From Roseiarcus sp963836695 (GTDB lineage: Bacteria > Pseudomonadota > Alphaproteobacteria > Rhizobiales > Beijerinckiaceae), in the NCBI GenBank assembly GCA_963836695.1, contig CAWIKX010000006.1:186001-250000 (forward strand): a DNA stretch of 64,000 bases, in the 5' to 3' direction. The notes under the pieces were generated by a model. It did no database searches. It saw nothing but the letters and a program-made list of their open reading frames with translations, and had not been told where the DNA came from. A program made the translations under genes and the position numbers. This document shows positions 55,129 through 63,684 of the stretch, in pieces (the first letter of the stretch is position 1; each line of letters starts with the position of its first letter).

Positions 55129-56252
55129 TCACTGCGCCAAGAAAAACCGCACCATGACGCGCGAGGCGTCGAGGCCGACGGTTTGCGTAAAGCTGCCGCG
55201 CTTGTCGCCGCCGAACCAGGCGTGGCCGCCGCCTTCGACCAGCCATTGCTCCGCAACCGGCCGGCCGTCGGAATCTTTCACCGCCGTGCGGCTGACGCGG
55301 CCGCCCTCGATTGGCCAGTCGAGATCGCTTCTCGTGAGCGAGTCTCTCCGCGCTCGGCCTCATCGAAAATGCGTTCGCCGTTGACGGGAGTGACCGTGCT
55401 GTCGGCCAGCCCGTGAAAGATGATCTTGCGGACATGCCGACCGCTTGCGGCGGGCGGCGCGGGATGAAACGCCGCCGTTCCCTTCATCGCGGCGAAGGCG
55501 GAAGGGACGTCGGCGGCTGACTTATAGGGCAGGCCCGAGTGAATCCCGACCGCATCGAACACATCGGGGTATGTCGCGGCGAGAACCTCCGCCATCGCGC
55601 CGCCCGCCGAGAGGCCAGCCGCGAAAACGCGCTCCTTTCGGACGTCGAACTCCTTGGCCAGGGCTTGCGCCAGCCCCGCCAGTTTGGCGGGTTCGCCGGA
55701 GCCGCGGTTCTGATGGCGCCGGTCGAACCAGTTCCAGCAGCCTTGCGGGTTGGCGGAGCGCGGCTGGTGTGGATAGGCGACGATGAGGCCGAACTCGTCG
55801 GCCAGGACGTTCATCCTCGTTCCAATGGCGAAATCTTCCGGGTTTTGCGTGCAGCCATGCAGCATGAGGACCAGCGCCAGCTCCCGCCGCTCGGCGTCGG
55901 CCGGAAGATAGAGGCGATAGTCGAGGGAACCCGCAGGCCCACGATAGGTGCGCTTCAGGAACCTTTCGCCGAAATCCGGCGCAGGCGTCGGCTCGGGCGC
56001 TTCTGGAGCGCCGGGCGAAATCATCGGCCGGAGGCGCAAGGCCCGCAAGGTTTCGCCCAACGGGCGCCGCAGAGGCAGCGGAATAACCTTCGCTGAGGGG
56101 CGGGGAGGGGGCGCTTTCGGATCGCCTGCCTCGGCCTCCGGCGCGGCGTCGCCGGATAGCGCCTTGCGGATAAGCGCGGTCGCCCCGCCAAGATCGGATT
56201 TTTTCACCAGCCCCATAGCCTCGTTCATTACGTCGAGAACGCGTAATTTCAT
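55129..56252 (-). CDS. PHB-depolymerase-type esterase (apparent frameshift)
   Basis: This alpha/beta-hydrolase of the esterase PHB depolymerase family starts at ATG 56252 (MKLRVLDVMNEAMGLVKKSD). A ~90-residue Pro/Ala-rich N-terminal part is followed by YRLYLPADAERRELALVLML, the HGCTQNPEDFAIGTRMN oxyanion region and the nucleophile elbow VFAAGLSAGGAMAEVLAAT. Adding one base near 55345 restores the C-terminus (GGRVSRTAVKDSDGRPVAEQ ... GGGHAWFGGD with the catalytic His) to the TGA at 55129-55131. Restored length is about 374 residues. No secretion signal is visible, so it may act on intracellular PHB-like esters. A CopG regulator lies immediately upstream. Confidence 0.88.
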
Positions 56253-56275
56253 TGTTTGTTCCTTGTCGGAATGGG

Positions 56276-56698
56276 TCAGCCCACGCGATCCGCGAGCGCT
56301 CTTTTGACTTCCGCCGGCGCGTGTAGCGCGCCGAGCACGGTGACCAACTCGATCGTCGCCTGGGCTAGATCAGGCGTGACGTCGTCAGCGATGACCGCGA
56401 GGCCGAGCACCCGGATCTTTAGCTTTTCGCCTGCCGCCTGAACGGCTTCGAGATCCTTGCGAGTGAAGGTTCGGAGGCCCAGTTCCAGCGTCAGCCTTTC
56501 AGCCGCTCGCTTTGCCGTATCCGAATGGATCGCGAGCTGGTTGCGGATCGCCGTCCGGATGAAATCCGAACGATTGGAGTAGAACCCGTCGCGCACCAGA
56601 AGATCGATCGACCCGAGATCGACGAAACCGAGATTGAGGGTCAGCTTCTCGCTGTCGGAAGGTTTTGCATGTTGCGGGCGGGGCGGCAAAGTGACCAT
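56276..56698 (-). CDS. CopG-like ribbon-helix-helix transcriptional regulator
   Basis: This 140-residue protein starts at ATG 56698 (MVTLPPRPQHAKPSDSEKLT). The RHH domain reads KLTLNLGFVDLGSIDLLVRD and GFYSNRSDFIRTAIRNQLAI, with the typical strand-helix-helix arrangement; the C-terminal part has a leucine-rich helical region (TFTRKDLEAVQAAGEKLKIR). CopG-type proteins are commonly autoregulatory dimers. ATGCCA/TGGCAT (56707-56712/56719-56724) upstream of the start is an inverted repeat that may be its operator. It is 23 bases ahead of the esterase, on the same strand. Confidence 0.82.
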   Translation of the reverse strand: MVTLPPRPQHAKPSDSEKLTLNLGFVDLGSIDLLVRDGFYSNRSDFIRTAIRNQLAIHSDTAKRAAERLTLELGLRTFTRKDLEAVQAAGEKLKIRVLGLAVIADDVTPDLAQATIELVTVLGALHAPAEVKRALADRVG

Positions 56699-56706
56699 CC
56701 ATTGAG

Positions 56707-56724
56707 ATGCCAAGTGGATGGCAT
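56707..56724. promoter_or_regulatory. Possible CopG operator (inverted repeat)
   Basis: ATGCCA-N6-TGGCAT lies just upstream of the CopG-type gene's ATG. A perfect 6-bp inverted repeat at the 5' end of an RHH regulator gene fits autoregulation. This is inference; no second copy was found nearby. Confidence 0.4.
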
Positions 56725-56868
56725 ATGGAGGCTAGACCGGAGACTTCAAGGCCGATCCTGCCACTGCAAGGCTCGCGCCGCTCGTTAGGGAAACCGACTC
56801 GCTAATCGCGGCGCAAAGGCTTGAAAAGATTGATTCCCGACTCGCTAGCGGGCGGGGCCGGCGAGCCG

Positions 56869-58041
56869 TTAGGGCTTCACCCACTTGCCGTTCGCCTTCG
56901 AGGACTTGACCGCCGCCTCGACAAACGCGAGGCCCTTCACCCCGTCCTCGATCGTCGGGAAATGGGCGGACTTGAGCGGCTTCTTGCCGAGGCGGGCCGC
57001 CTTGATGGCGAGGGCGACCTCGGAATAGATGTTGGCGAAGCCTTCGAGATAGCCTTCGGGGTGGCCCGGCGGGACGCGCGTCACCCGCGCGGCCGCTTCA
57101 CCCAAATCCGGCCCGCCGCGGGTGACGATGCGGGCCGATTGTCCGAGCGGCGACCAGAAGAGGTAGTTGGGATTGTCCTGCCTCCAGTGGAAGCCGCCCT
57201 TCGTGCCGTAAACGCGCAGCATGAGCCCGTTCTCGTTGCCCGACGCCACCTGGCTCGCCCAGATCGCGCCGCGCGCGCCGTTCCCGTAGCGCAGCATGAT
57301 CTGCGCATTGTCGTCGAGCTTGCGGCCCGCGCCGAACGAGGTGAGGTCGGCCGCGAGCTCCGTGAGCTCGAGCCCGGTCACGTAGTCGGCCAGGTTATAG
57401 GCATGCGTGCCTATGTCGCCGAGCGACCCGCCCGCGCCCGAACGCTTCGGATCGACGCGCCATTCGGCCTGCTTGTTGCCGGTTTTTTCGGTCGGGCCGG
57501 CCAGCCAGTCCTGCGGATATTCGGCGTGAACGAGACGGATCTCGCCAAGTTCGCCTGCCCGCACCATCTCGCGCATCCGGCGCACCAACGGGTAGCCGGT
57601 GTAATTGTGGGTCAGCGCGAACACGAGGCCCGACTTCTCGACCGCGGCGCGCATCTTCTTCGCCTCCGCGAGGCTCACCGTCAGCGGCTTGTCGCAGATG
57701 ACATGGACGCCGGCCTTCAGAAAGGCGTAGGTCGGCCCGGCGTGAGCGTCGTTGGGCGTGACGATGGCGACCGCCTCAATTCGATCGGCGTGCTTGGCCT
57801 CGGCCTTCGCCATGCTCTCGTAGTCGTCATAGATGCGGTCCGGCGCCAGACCCAGCGCCTGGCCGGAGCGCCGCGCCTTCTCCGGCGTCGACGACAAGGC
57901 GCCGGCGACGAGCTCGTAGTGATCGTCGATGCGGGACGCGATTCGGTGAACTGCGCCGATGAAAGCGCCTTCGCCGCCCCCGACCATGCCAAGCTTGATC
58001 CTGCCGCCCTTATTGGTGTCGCTGCGTCCCTCGATGGCCAT
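56869..58041 (-). CDS. Gfo/Idh/MocA-family oxidoreductase
   Basis: This 390-residue NAD(P)-dependent dehydrogenase has RIKLGMVGGGEGAFIGAVHR (Rossmann start) and VHVICDKPLTVSLAEAKKM with the conserved Lys of EKP-type motifs (here DKP). GGSLGDIGTHAYNLADYVTG carries the conserved D/H pair. ATG 58041 (MAIEGRSDTNKGGRIKLG) is preferred over an upstream frame. The family oxidises sugars or inositols at the expense of NAD. The proximity of the sugar ABC operon (about 3 kb away) supports a sugar or polyol substrate, but they are not in one transcription unit. Confidence 0.9.
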   Translation of the reverse strand: MAIEGRSDTNKGGRIKLGMVGGGEGAFIGAVHRIASRIDDHYELVAGALSSTPEKARRSGQALGLAPDRIYDDYESMAKAEAKHADRIEAVAIVTPNDAHAGPTYAFLKAGVHVICDKPLTVSLAEAKKMRAAVEKSGLVFALTHNYTGYPLVRRMREMVRAGELGEIRLVHAEYPQDWLAGPTEKTGNKQAEWRVDPKRSGAGGSLGDIGTHAYNLADYVTGLELTELAADLTSFGAGRKLDDNAQIMLRYGNGARGAIWASQVASGNENGLMLRVYGTKGGFHWRQDNPNYLFWSPLGQSARIVTRGGPDLGEAAARVTRVPPGHPEGYLEGFANIYSEVALAIKAARLGKKPLKSAHFPTIEDGVKGLAFVEAAVKSSKANGKWVKP

Positions 58042-58387
58042 GCTGGCGTCTCCTGCGTGCGCGCATAAGGGCCGCGCGCGGTTTGGCTTCAATTTGGTTT
58101 TTGTCGTCGCACAGTCTCGACGAACCCGGCAAGAGGCTTCCGGGAGCGCTTACGGAACAGTAACCTCCCGGCGTTAAAACAGGTGTGGTCCGAATGACTG
58201 GACCTGTTTGTCGCGGAGCGCCAAAGCGCGCTTCGCGCCCGCCATGATGGCCGCCTAAGCGCATTGATCACAGGTCGGCCGGAATGGATCACGCAGCGCA
58301 TAGTTCTGTCCATCGAGCGCGCGCGCCATCTTGTGGCCTTGCCCTTTCGCCATTCGAGCTCTCTTCCGCAGCCAAATCGGCCCGAGC
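58042..58387. other. Divergent intergenic region
   Basis: This 346-base region separates the Gfo/Idh/MocA gene from the GGDEF gene, transcribed away from each other, so both promoters are here. It contains an imperfect inverted repeat AACAGGT (58178-58184)/ACCTGTT (58202-58208). No gene is supported. Confidence 0.5.
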
Positions 58388-59488
58388 ATGGCTGTGATGA
58401 GCTCCATCCGAGTGCAGGCCCGCGCAGCTTACGCTCTCGTGGCCGTGTTGTTGGGCGCCGCAGTCTTGGCCGCGTTGCAGTCCTTTGTCCCGGATCAAGC
58501 GCTCAGCGCGTTCCGGTCGCTGATCCCGGGCGACATTCCGTTCTTGCAGCTTGTCCTGCTCGGTTGGATTGGCGTTGGCCTTGGCCGGCTGACGATCAGG
58601 GCGGCGCCGAACCCGGCCGAGAGCGCCGGCCCAGCCGCAACGGCGCGCCGGCAATCGAACGGAAAGGACGAAAAAGTCGATCGGATTCTCCGGCACGTCG
58701 CTAAGGTGCTGCAGGCCCACGTCACCGACCACGAAAGCTTTTCCGAGCGCCTCGACGGCCACAACGAGCGCCTGTCGCGGCACGAATCCGTTGGCCCGGT
58801 CAAGGACATCGTGTTGGCGCTCATCGAGGACAATCGCGAGATGCGCGATCGGCTCTACAACGTCAGGAACCAGCTCGAAGAGTCGCGCCTCCAGGTCGTG
58901 CAACTGCAGACAAACCTCGAAAAGGCGGAAGAGGCCGGACTGCGCGACGTTGTGACCGCGATTGGCAATCGCCGCTTCTTCGACGCTTGCTTCATCGAGG
59001 AGGTGGAGAAGGCGCGGCGGCTTGGCGACCAGGTCTGCCTCGCGCTTGCCGACATCGACAAGTTCAAGCATGTCAACGATCGTTTTGGTCATCTTGTCGG
59101 CGACCGCCTGTTGCGGCTGTTCGCCAACATCCTGGTGCAAAACGTCCGCGGGCAGGACAAGGTCGCGCGTTTCGGCGGCGAGGAGTTCGCGCTGATCTTT
59201 CCGGGCGCGCGCCTGGGCGAGGCGGTGAGCGCCACGGAACGGATTCGCAGCGTTCTCGAGGCCAAGCAATGGACTATTGAGCCGACCGGCGAGCGGGTTG
59301 GCAAGGTGACTGCATCGTTTGGCGTGGCGAAGTTGAGGGCCGACGAATCGGCCAACGACTTGCTGCAACGGGCCGATGAACGGCTCTATGAGGCCAAGGT
59401 CCAGGGAAGGAACCGCGTCGTCGCCGACGATCCAAATGACGAAGCCTCCCAATCGGCGCCGCGCAACAGACGCGCGACTGCTGGCTGA
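58388..59488 (+). CDS. Membrane-anchored diguanylate cyclase (GGDEF)
   Basis: This 366-residue protein starts at ATG 58388 (MAVMSSIRVQARAAYALVAV) or ATG 58397. Two hydrophobic segments (AYALVAVLLGAAVLAALQSF and LQLVLLGWIGVGLGRL) are followed by a helical linker and a C-terminal GGDEF domain. The active site is ARFGGEEFALIFPG, with the product-inhibition I-site RGQD five residues upstream and ALADIDKFKHVNDRFGH before it. It should make cyclic di-GMP. No EAL domain is present. The J-domain gene follows 20 bases later. Confidence 0.92.
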   Translation: MAVMSSIRVQARAAYALVAVLLGAAVLAALQSFVPDQALSAFRSLIPGDIPFLQLVLLGWIGVGLGRLTIRAAPNPAESAGPAATARRQSNGKDEKVDRILRHVAKVLQAHVTDHESFSERLDGHNERLSRHESVGPVKDIVLALIEDNREMRDRLYNVRNQLEESRLQVVQLQTNLEKAEEAGLRDVVTAIGNRRFFDACFIEEVEKARRLGDQVCLALADIDKFKHVNDRFGHLVGDRLLRLFANILVQNVRGQDKVARFGGEEFALIFPGARLGEAVSATERIRSVLEAKQWTIEPTGERVGKVTASFGVAKLRADESANDLLQRADERLYEAKVQGRNRVVADDPNDEASQSAPRNRRATAG

Positions 59489-59508
59489 CCGCTGGTCGAG
59501 ACCGGACA

Positions 59509-59979
59509 ATGTTCGACCGGCGCAGCGATGCGTTTGAACGCGCCCTCGACGAGGCGGCCTCCAACGATCACGACCCGGACAAGGTGGCGCCGACGCGAGG
59601 ACTGCGCGTCCGCGGCGTCGCTTTTGGCGCGGCGCCCGGCGCTGGCAAGGCGCGATTCGGCCTCGCCTTGGACTGGACGGACGAGCCCGCAGACCGGGCC
59701 GCGCCGCCGCAGCCCCCGTTGCGCGAAGCGGCTGTGCGCTCCGCCGATACGCCCTCCGAGATCTCCGCGGAGCTCGGCCTTGGCGCGTCGCTGACGCTCG
59801 GCCAGCTTGCGGCCCGCTGGCGGGCTTTCGTCTGGCGAAATCATCCCGATCGGCAGCCGGCGGACGCCCGCAGCCGAGCCAACGCGCGAGTGGCGATCGC
59901 CAACACGCTTTACGACCGAGCCCGGCGGGAGCTTGCCGACGGTCTGCAGCAGCGGTCGGCCGGCTCTTCGGCTAGATAA
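59509..59979 (+). CDS. Small J-domain-like protein
   Basis: This 156-residue protein has a low-complexity Ala/Asp-rich N-terminal half and a C-terminal segment LAARWRAFVWRNHPDRQP followed by VAIANTLYDRARRELADG. The HPD tripeptide and the flanking helices match the J domain of DnaJ-type co-chaperones, though the domain is short. It probably stimulates a DnaK-type chaperone or is a degenerate relative. Start ATG 59509 lies 20 bases after the GGDEF gene, so the pair may be co-transcribed. It is directly followed by the strong terminator. Confidence 0.72.
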   Translation: MFDRRSDAFERALDEAASNDHDPDKVAPTRGLRVRGVAFGAAPGAGKARFGLALDWTDEPADRAAPPQPPLREAAVRSADTPSEISAELGLGASLTLGQLAARWRAFVWRNHPDRQPADARSRANARVAIANTLYDRARRELADGLQQRSAGSSAR

Positions 59980-60061
59980 ACGTCTGTAAACGCTAGTAAA
60001 ACGCCCATAAACGTTAGTAAACGCTAGTAAAATAGCTAGCGTTTACTAGCGTTTATTTTTT
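59976..60061 (+). terminator. Intrinsic terminator built on a 31-bp tandem repeat
   Basis: Two direct copies (59976-60006 and 60007-60037) share ATAAACGTYWGTAAACGCTA plus GTAAAA. The second pairs with the inverted 60036-60056: arms 60007-60027 and 60036-60056 form a 21-bp stem with one mismatch and loop TAAAATAG, followed by TTTTT. The first copy covers the stop codon of the J-domain gene, so it could compete for pairing with the same downstream arm. Confidence 0.85.
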
Positions 60062-60384
60062 CGAATCGGGACTTTTCAATGGGTTAGAGCCGATTCAAGT
60101 AGAAGATCCTGCTGCCTCTCAGGGTGCGTCGCAAACCCGTCCTGCTTCTCCTATCCTTCCATTGCTGGCGTCGTCCAAAGACCGCTCGATCAGGCGAATG
60201 GAAAATTGATAGCATGTCTTTCGGCTGGGCGCAATGAAATGTCGGATTCTTATAGCGTCAGCTGTGTTTCGAGAATTCTGCCGTGGGCCGTCATGGCCGC
60301 GCTCGTCGCGGCCATCCGCGCCGCCCCGCCGCGATGATCAGGATCGCAAAAGGATCGTGTTTCGTATCAGATGTTTATCCTGAG

Positions 60385-60445
60385 GAAGCGGTGTTCTCGT
60401 GGGTAGCCGGGTCGAGCCCGGCCAGGACGCTTGATGACCTGTTTC
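60385..60445. repeat. Alphaproteobacterial intergenic repeat (LAGLDPATH-type)
   Basis: Read on the minus strand, the sequence gives SSVLAGLDPATHENTASSG, a well-known artefact of a dispersed palindromic repeat in Rhizobiales genomes. It contains inverted repeats such as CCGGGTCGAGCCCGG. It is not protein-coding. Confidence 0.6.
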
Positions 60446-61181
60446 GCCCTCCTGGGGTCCGAAACCCGATGGGCCAACGCGCAACGCAATAAGAGCCAAA
60501 TGCCGCCCTCCCTACCGGCGACTTTTTTGCGGGAGCGCCTCGGAACCCTCCGTCCCTCATGAGTGGGCTAGTCGTTCATTCCGGAGCGAAGGCCGACAGT
60601 TGTCCGGGTCATCGACGCGCCGGGCGGGGTGGGGCTGACGGCAGGGACGGCAGACCGGAGAGCTTGTTCGGAGAAGCTCAGCCGCGGGTGGCGCGACGGT
60701 CAAATTTGCCGTGGAGCGGGCGTGGCGTGGATAGCGGGGCAAACCGAAACGTCGGCCACATCGTCGACGGCAAGGACCGGGCATGGACGGCTGGGATCTC
60801 GGACTCGAAGCGGAGCTGCTTATACCGACGGGGTCGCTATGCCAAAACGAGCATGCCACGGAGCGAACGAACCGCCTGCTCATTCTAGAAGTCCGGGCGC
60901 ATTCAGGCGGGGAATTGTCCACTTCCGCCCGCGCGCCGCTACATCAATGTTAGCGGCTGACTGCCGCCGACGGCGCCGGGCCTCAACTCGCGGAGGCAGT
61001 TGTCGGCTGCCTCTCGGAGAAGCGATTTCGACAGCGACGACTGCGCGACGACCGCAACCGAAAAATGAACGAAGCTGCAGCGGTCCGGCGGTCTGGTTCG
61101 CTGGGCGCGTCATTGACAGCTCCCGTCGCGACCTTATGGTGAATTGAGCCTGCTTATCGGCTCGCAAAAAAACGCGAACGT

Positions 61182-61203
61182 TTCCGAAGTTCGAAGCTCG
61201 GAA
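61182..61203. promoter_or_regulatory. Palindromic operator-like site before the sugar ABC operon
   Basis: TTCCGA-N10-TCGGAA with a central TTCGAA is a near-perfect 22-bp palindrome about 95 bases upstream of the binding-protein gene. A GCGGGG/CCCCGC hairpin (61206-61223) follows. A LacI- or GntR-type repressor site is plausible; no regulator gene is in the window. Confidence 0.4.
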
Positions 61204-61296
61204 GGGCGGGGGTTAGACCCCGCACGTGGATGCTTCTTGCTGCCGGACGCGACCGCGCCACAACGCAATTGGCGCCATTCTAAGGAGGAAACAGCA

Positions 61297-62602
61297 ATGC
61301 CCACGCGCGTAAACCGTCTGACGCGGCGCAACTTCTTGCGGTCGACCGCATTCGTCGGGGCTGGAGCGGCGACGACCGCCATCGGCCTTACTCCCGCCCG
61401 CGCGGCGCCAACTGAAATCCACTATTTTTACCGCGCCGCATGGCCGACTTCCGAGACCTACGCCAACTGGCTCATCGACGAATGGAACAAGAAGAACGGC
61501 GACCGCGTCCATGTGACCGGCGCGAGCGTCGACGGCGAAACCTATAAAACAAAGCAAACGATCGAAATCAGTTCGAGCGATCCTCCCGACGTTTTCTATT
61601 CTTGGGAGGGCGGCCGAGCGGGCGAGATCGTCAAGGGCGGTTTCGCCGCCGATCTCACCGACTATTACAAGAAATACGGCTGGGACAAATCGCTGAACAC
61701 GGCCAGCGTCTCGCTCGCGCAGTTCAACGGCAAGCCCTACTTCGTGCCGACCGAGACTCGGCGCTTCTGTCGTCTGGTATCGCAAGGACCTGCACGACAA
61801 GCTCGGCCTCAAGGTTCCCACGACGTGGGACGAGATGATGGCGAATGCGGCAAAGGCCAAGGCGGCCGGCATCGCGCCGTTCATGCTGTCCAACCAGAAG
61901 AAATGGCCGGCCCAATTCATGTGGTCGGCGATGATGGTCAACAAATACGGCCTCGACGCCTATCAGGGCCTGATCGACAACAAGATCCCGTGGACCGATC
62001 CGCGCGCCGTTGACATCACCGCGATGATGAAGAAGCTCGCCGACGACGGCATGTTTATCGAGAATTTTAATTCGATCGACTTTGCCCCGGCGCAGGTTCC
62101 CTGGGCGCAGGGCAAGGCCCTCTACTGGTACATGGGGTCCTTCATTCTCGGCAGCTTCCGGGGCGACAAGAAGGAATGCTGCTCCGAGCCAATCGACTGG
62201 TTCGCCTTCCCCGCGATGAGCGACAAGAAGCCGGTGATGTCGATCTATGACGAGGACACGGTGATGATCCATGCGGCGAGCAAGAACAAGGACGCAGCCG
62301 CCGAGTTCGTCAACTGGATGGTCTCTCCGGAAGCCTCGGCCAAGAAGCTCGAGATCGACAAGCCGTTTGCCTCGAACGCCTCGACCGATCTCTCCCACCT
62401 GTCTCCGATGGAGCAGCGCCTGGGCAAGGCTATGGCGGACGCGGGCTCCTACACCTTCATGCATGTCGACCACGGCACGCCGCCGGCCATTTCGGACCGC
62501 TTCCTCGATGGGTTGCAGGGCGTGCTCGCTGGCGCGATCTCGCCTGAGGAAGCCATGCAGGCGACGGAAACCGAGGCGCAGCGCGTGCGGGGCAAAATTT
62601 AG
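61297..62602 (+). CDS. Carbohydrate ABC transporter substrate-binding protein (apparent frameshift)
   Basis: This exported family-1 solute-binding protein has a Tat signal (RLTRRNFLRSTAFVGAGA, cleavage near ARAAPT) and starts at ATG 61297 behind AAGGAGG. After YFVPTET the frame shifts; removing one C near 61758 joins GASVVWYRKDLHDKLGLKVP. The remainder runs to RVRGKI at 62602, restoring about 434 residues. QKKWPAQFMWSAMMVNKYGL and AAEFVNWMVSPEASAKKLE are typical of the sugar-binding family. Two permease genes follow. The transported sugar cannot be deduced from sequence. Confidence 0.9.
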
Positions 62603-62760
62603 ACTTTTCACTCGGAGTTCAGGAGCTCCGACAACCCTTGGCCGAAGCCGAATGGCTTCGCGGGGGCGGCGATAGGCGATCCTTCAGCGGAAGGCGCGCT
62701 GGAAGAATGGAAAGCGAGGACGGCTTGTTGCCGTCCCCGTTTCGCGACGAGGGGATCACA

Positions 62761-63684
62761 ATGGCCTCGCGGATGAGCGACGAACGAACGTCTTTCGTCG
62801 CATTCGCGCGCCAGCACGTCTTTGTCACGGTCTTTGGCTTGATCGTGCCGGTCGTGCTGTTCCTCTGCTTCATCGGCTATCCGATCCTCTACACGATCTA
62901 CCTCAGCTTCTTCGAATGGAACGGCATGACGCCGGTCAAGAAGTTCGTCGGTTTCGCCAATTACACCTACATGCTCGGGGACAAGTATTTTTATATTTCG
63001 CTTGAAAACAACCTGAAATGGCTCGCAGTGTCGCTCGCGTTTCCGGTCGTTCTGGGATTTCTCATCGCCTACGCGATGCGTGCGCGTGCGGTCTATCTTC
63101 CCACGCTTCTGCGAACCGCCATCTTCTTCCCTGTGACGATGTCGCTCGTAGCGGTGGGACTGATGTTCCTCCTGATCCTCAACCCGATTTTCGGCGCGTT
63201 CGACACCGTGCTGCGCGCAATGGGCTTGGGCTTTCTGGTTCGTGAGTGGTTCGGCGACTACCGCATCGCCATTTACACGCTTGCAGTCGTGGGCGGGTGG
63301 GCGTTTACCGGGCTGCCGATGATCTTCTATTTCGCCGGCATCGGCGATGTGCCTAAAGAGACGTTCGACGCGGCGCGGATCGAAGGCGCGGGACACCTGC
63401 GGATGATGCTGCGCGTCGCCTTGCCGCAGCTCCGCCCGGTGACAGCTGTGGTCGTGATGCTGACCCTGTTCGAGTCTCTGAAGGCGTTCGATCTCATCGC
63501 GGTGATGACGAGAGGGGCGCCGTTCGGGCGCACCAATGTTCTCGGCTATCTCGTCTATCTCGAGAGCTTCTGGAACTCCCGCTTCGGCTATGGCGCGACG
63601 GTCAGCGTCGCCATCCTCGTGCTGTCGATCGCCGTCGCGGCATTGCTCCTCGGCAAGGTGTTCAGGGGCGCCTTCGATGTCTAG
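62761..63684 (+). CDS. Carbohydrate ABC transporter permease 1 (MalF-like)
   Basis: This 307-residue integral membrane protein starts at ATG 62761 (MASRMSDERTSFVAFARQHV). It has six hydrophobic segments (e.g. VFGLIVPVVLFLCFIGYPIL and PVTMSLVAVGLMFLLILNPI) and the BPD-transporter EAA loop DAARIEGAGHLRMMLRVALP (residue ~210), which docks on the ATPase. It is separated from the binding-protein gene by 158 bases, longer than usual, and overlaps the next permease gene by 8 bases. Confidence 0.93.
   Translation: MASRMSDERTSFVAFARQHVFVTVFGLIVPVVLFLCFIGYPILYTIYLSFFEWNGMTPVKKFVGFANYTYMLGDKYFYISLENNLKWLAVSLAFPVVLGFLIAYAMRARAVYLPTLLRTAIFFPVTMSLVAVGLMFLLILNPIFGAFDTVLRAMGLGFLVREWFGDYRIAIYTLAVVGGWAFTGLPMIFYFAGIGDVPKETFDAARIEGAGHLRMMLRVALPQLRPVTAVVVMLTLFESLKAFDLIAVMTRGAPFGRTNVLGYLVYLESFWNSRFGYGATVSVAILVLSIAVAALLLGKVFRGAFDV

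Larger units (their letters stand above)
60062..61296. other. Gene-free stretch with intergenic repeats
   Basis: No gene is supported in 1,235 bases. Around 60395-60440 the reverse reading gives VLAGLDPATHENTAS, the mistranslation hallmark of a common alphaproteobacterial intergenic repeat; at 60278-60320 a second GHP-type repeat (GRHGRARRGHPRR) occurs. The segment at 60062-60086 matches 25601-25625. Two hairpins precede the ABC operon (61182-61203 and 61206-61223). Several open frames exist, but none resembles a known protein. Confidence 0.55.

Noticed and set aside
60283..60492. Small gene with WVAGSSPARTLDDL
   Set aside because: This is the translation of a dispersed intergenic repeat, not a conserved protein.
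61134..61382. Minus-strand open frame with GSNPRPSELRTS-like sequence
   Set aside because: It spans hairpins and the start of the sugar-binding gene and lacks any family similarity; the motif is a non-coding artefact.
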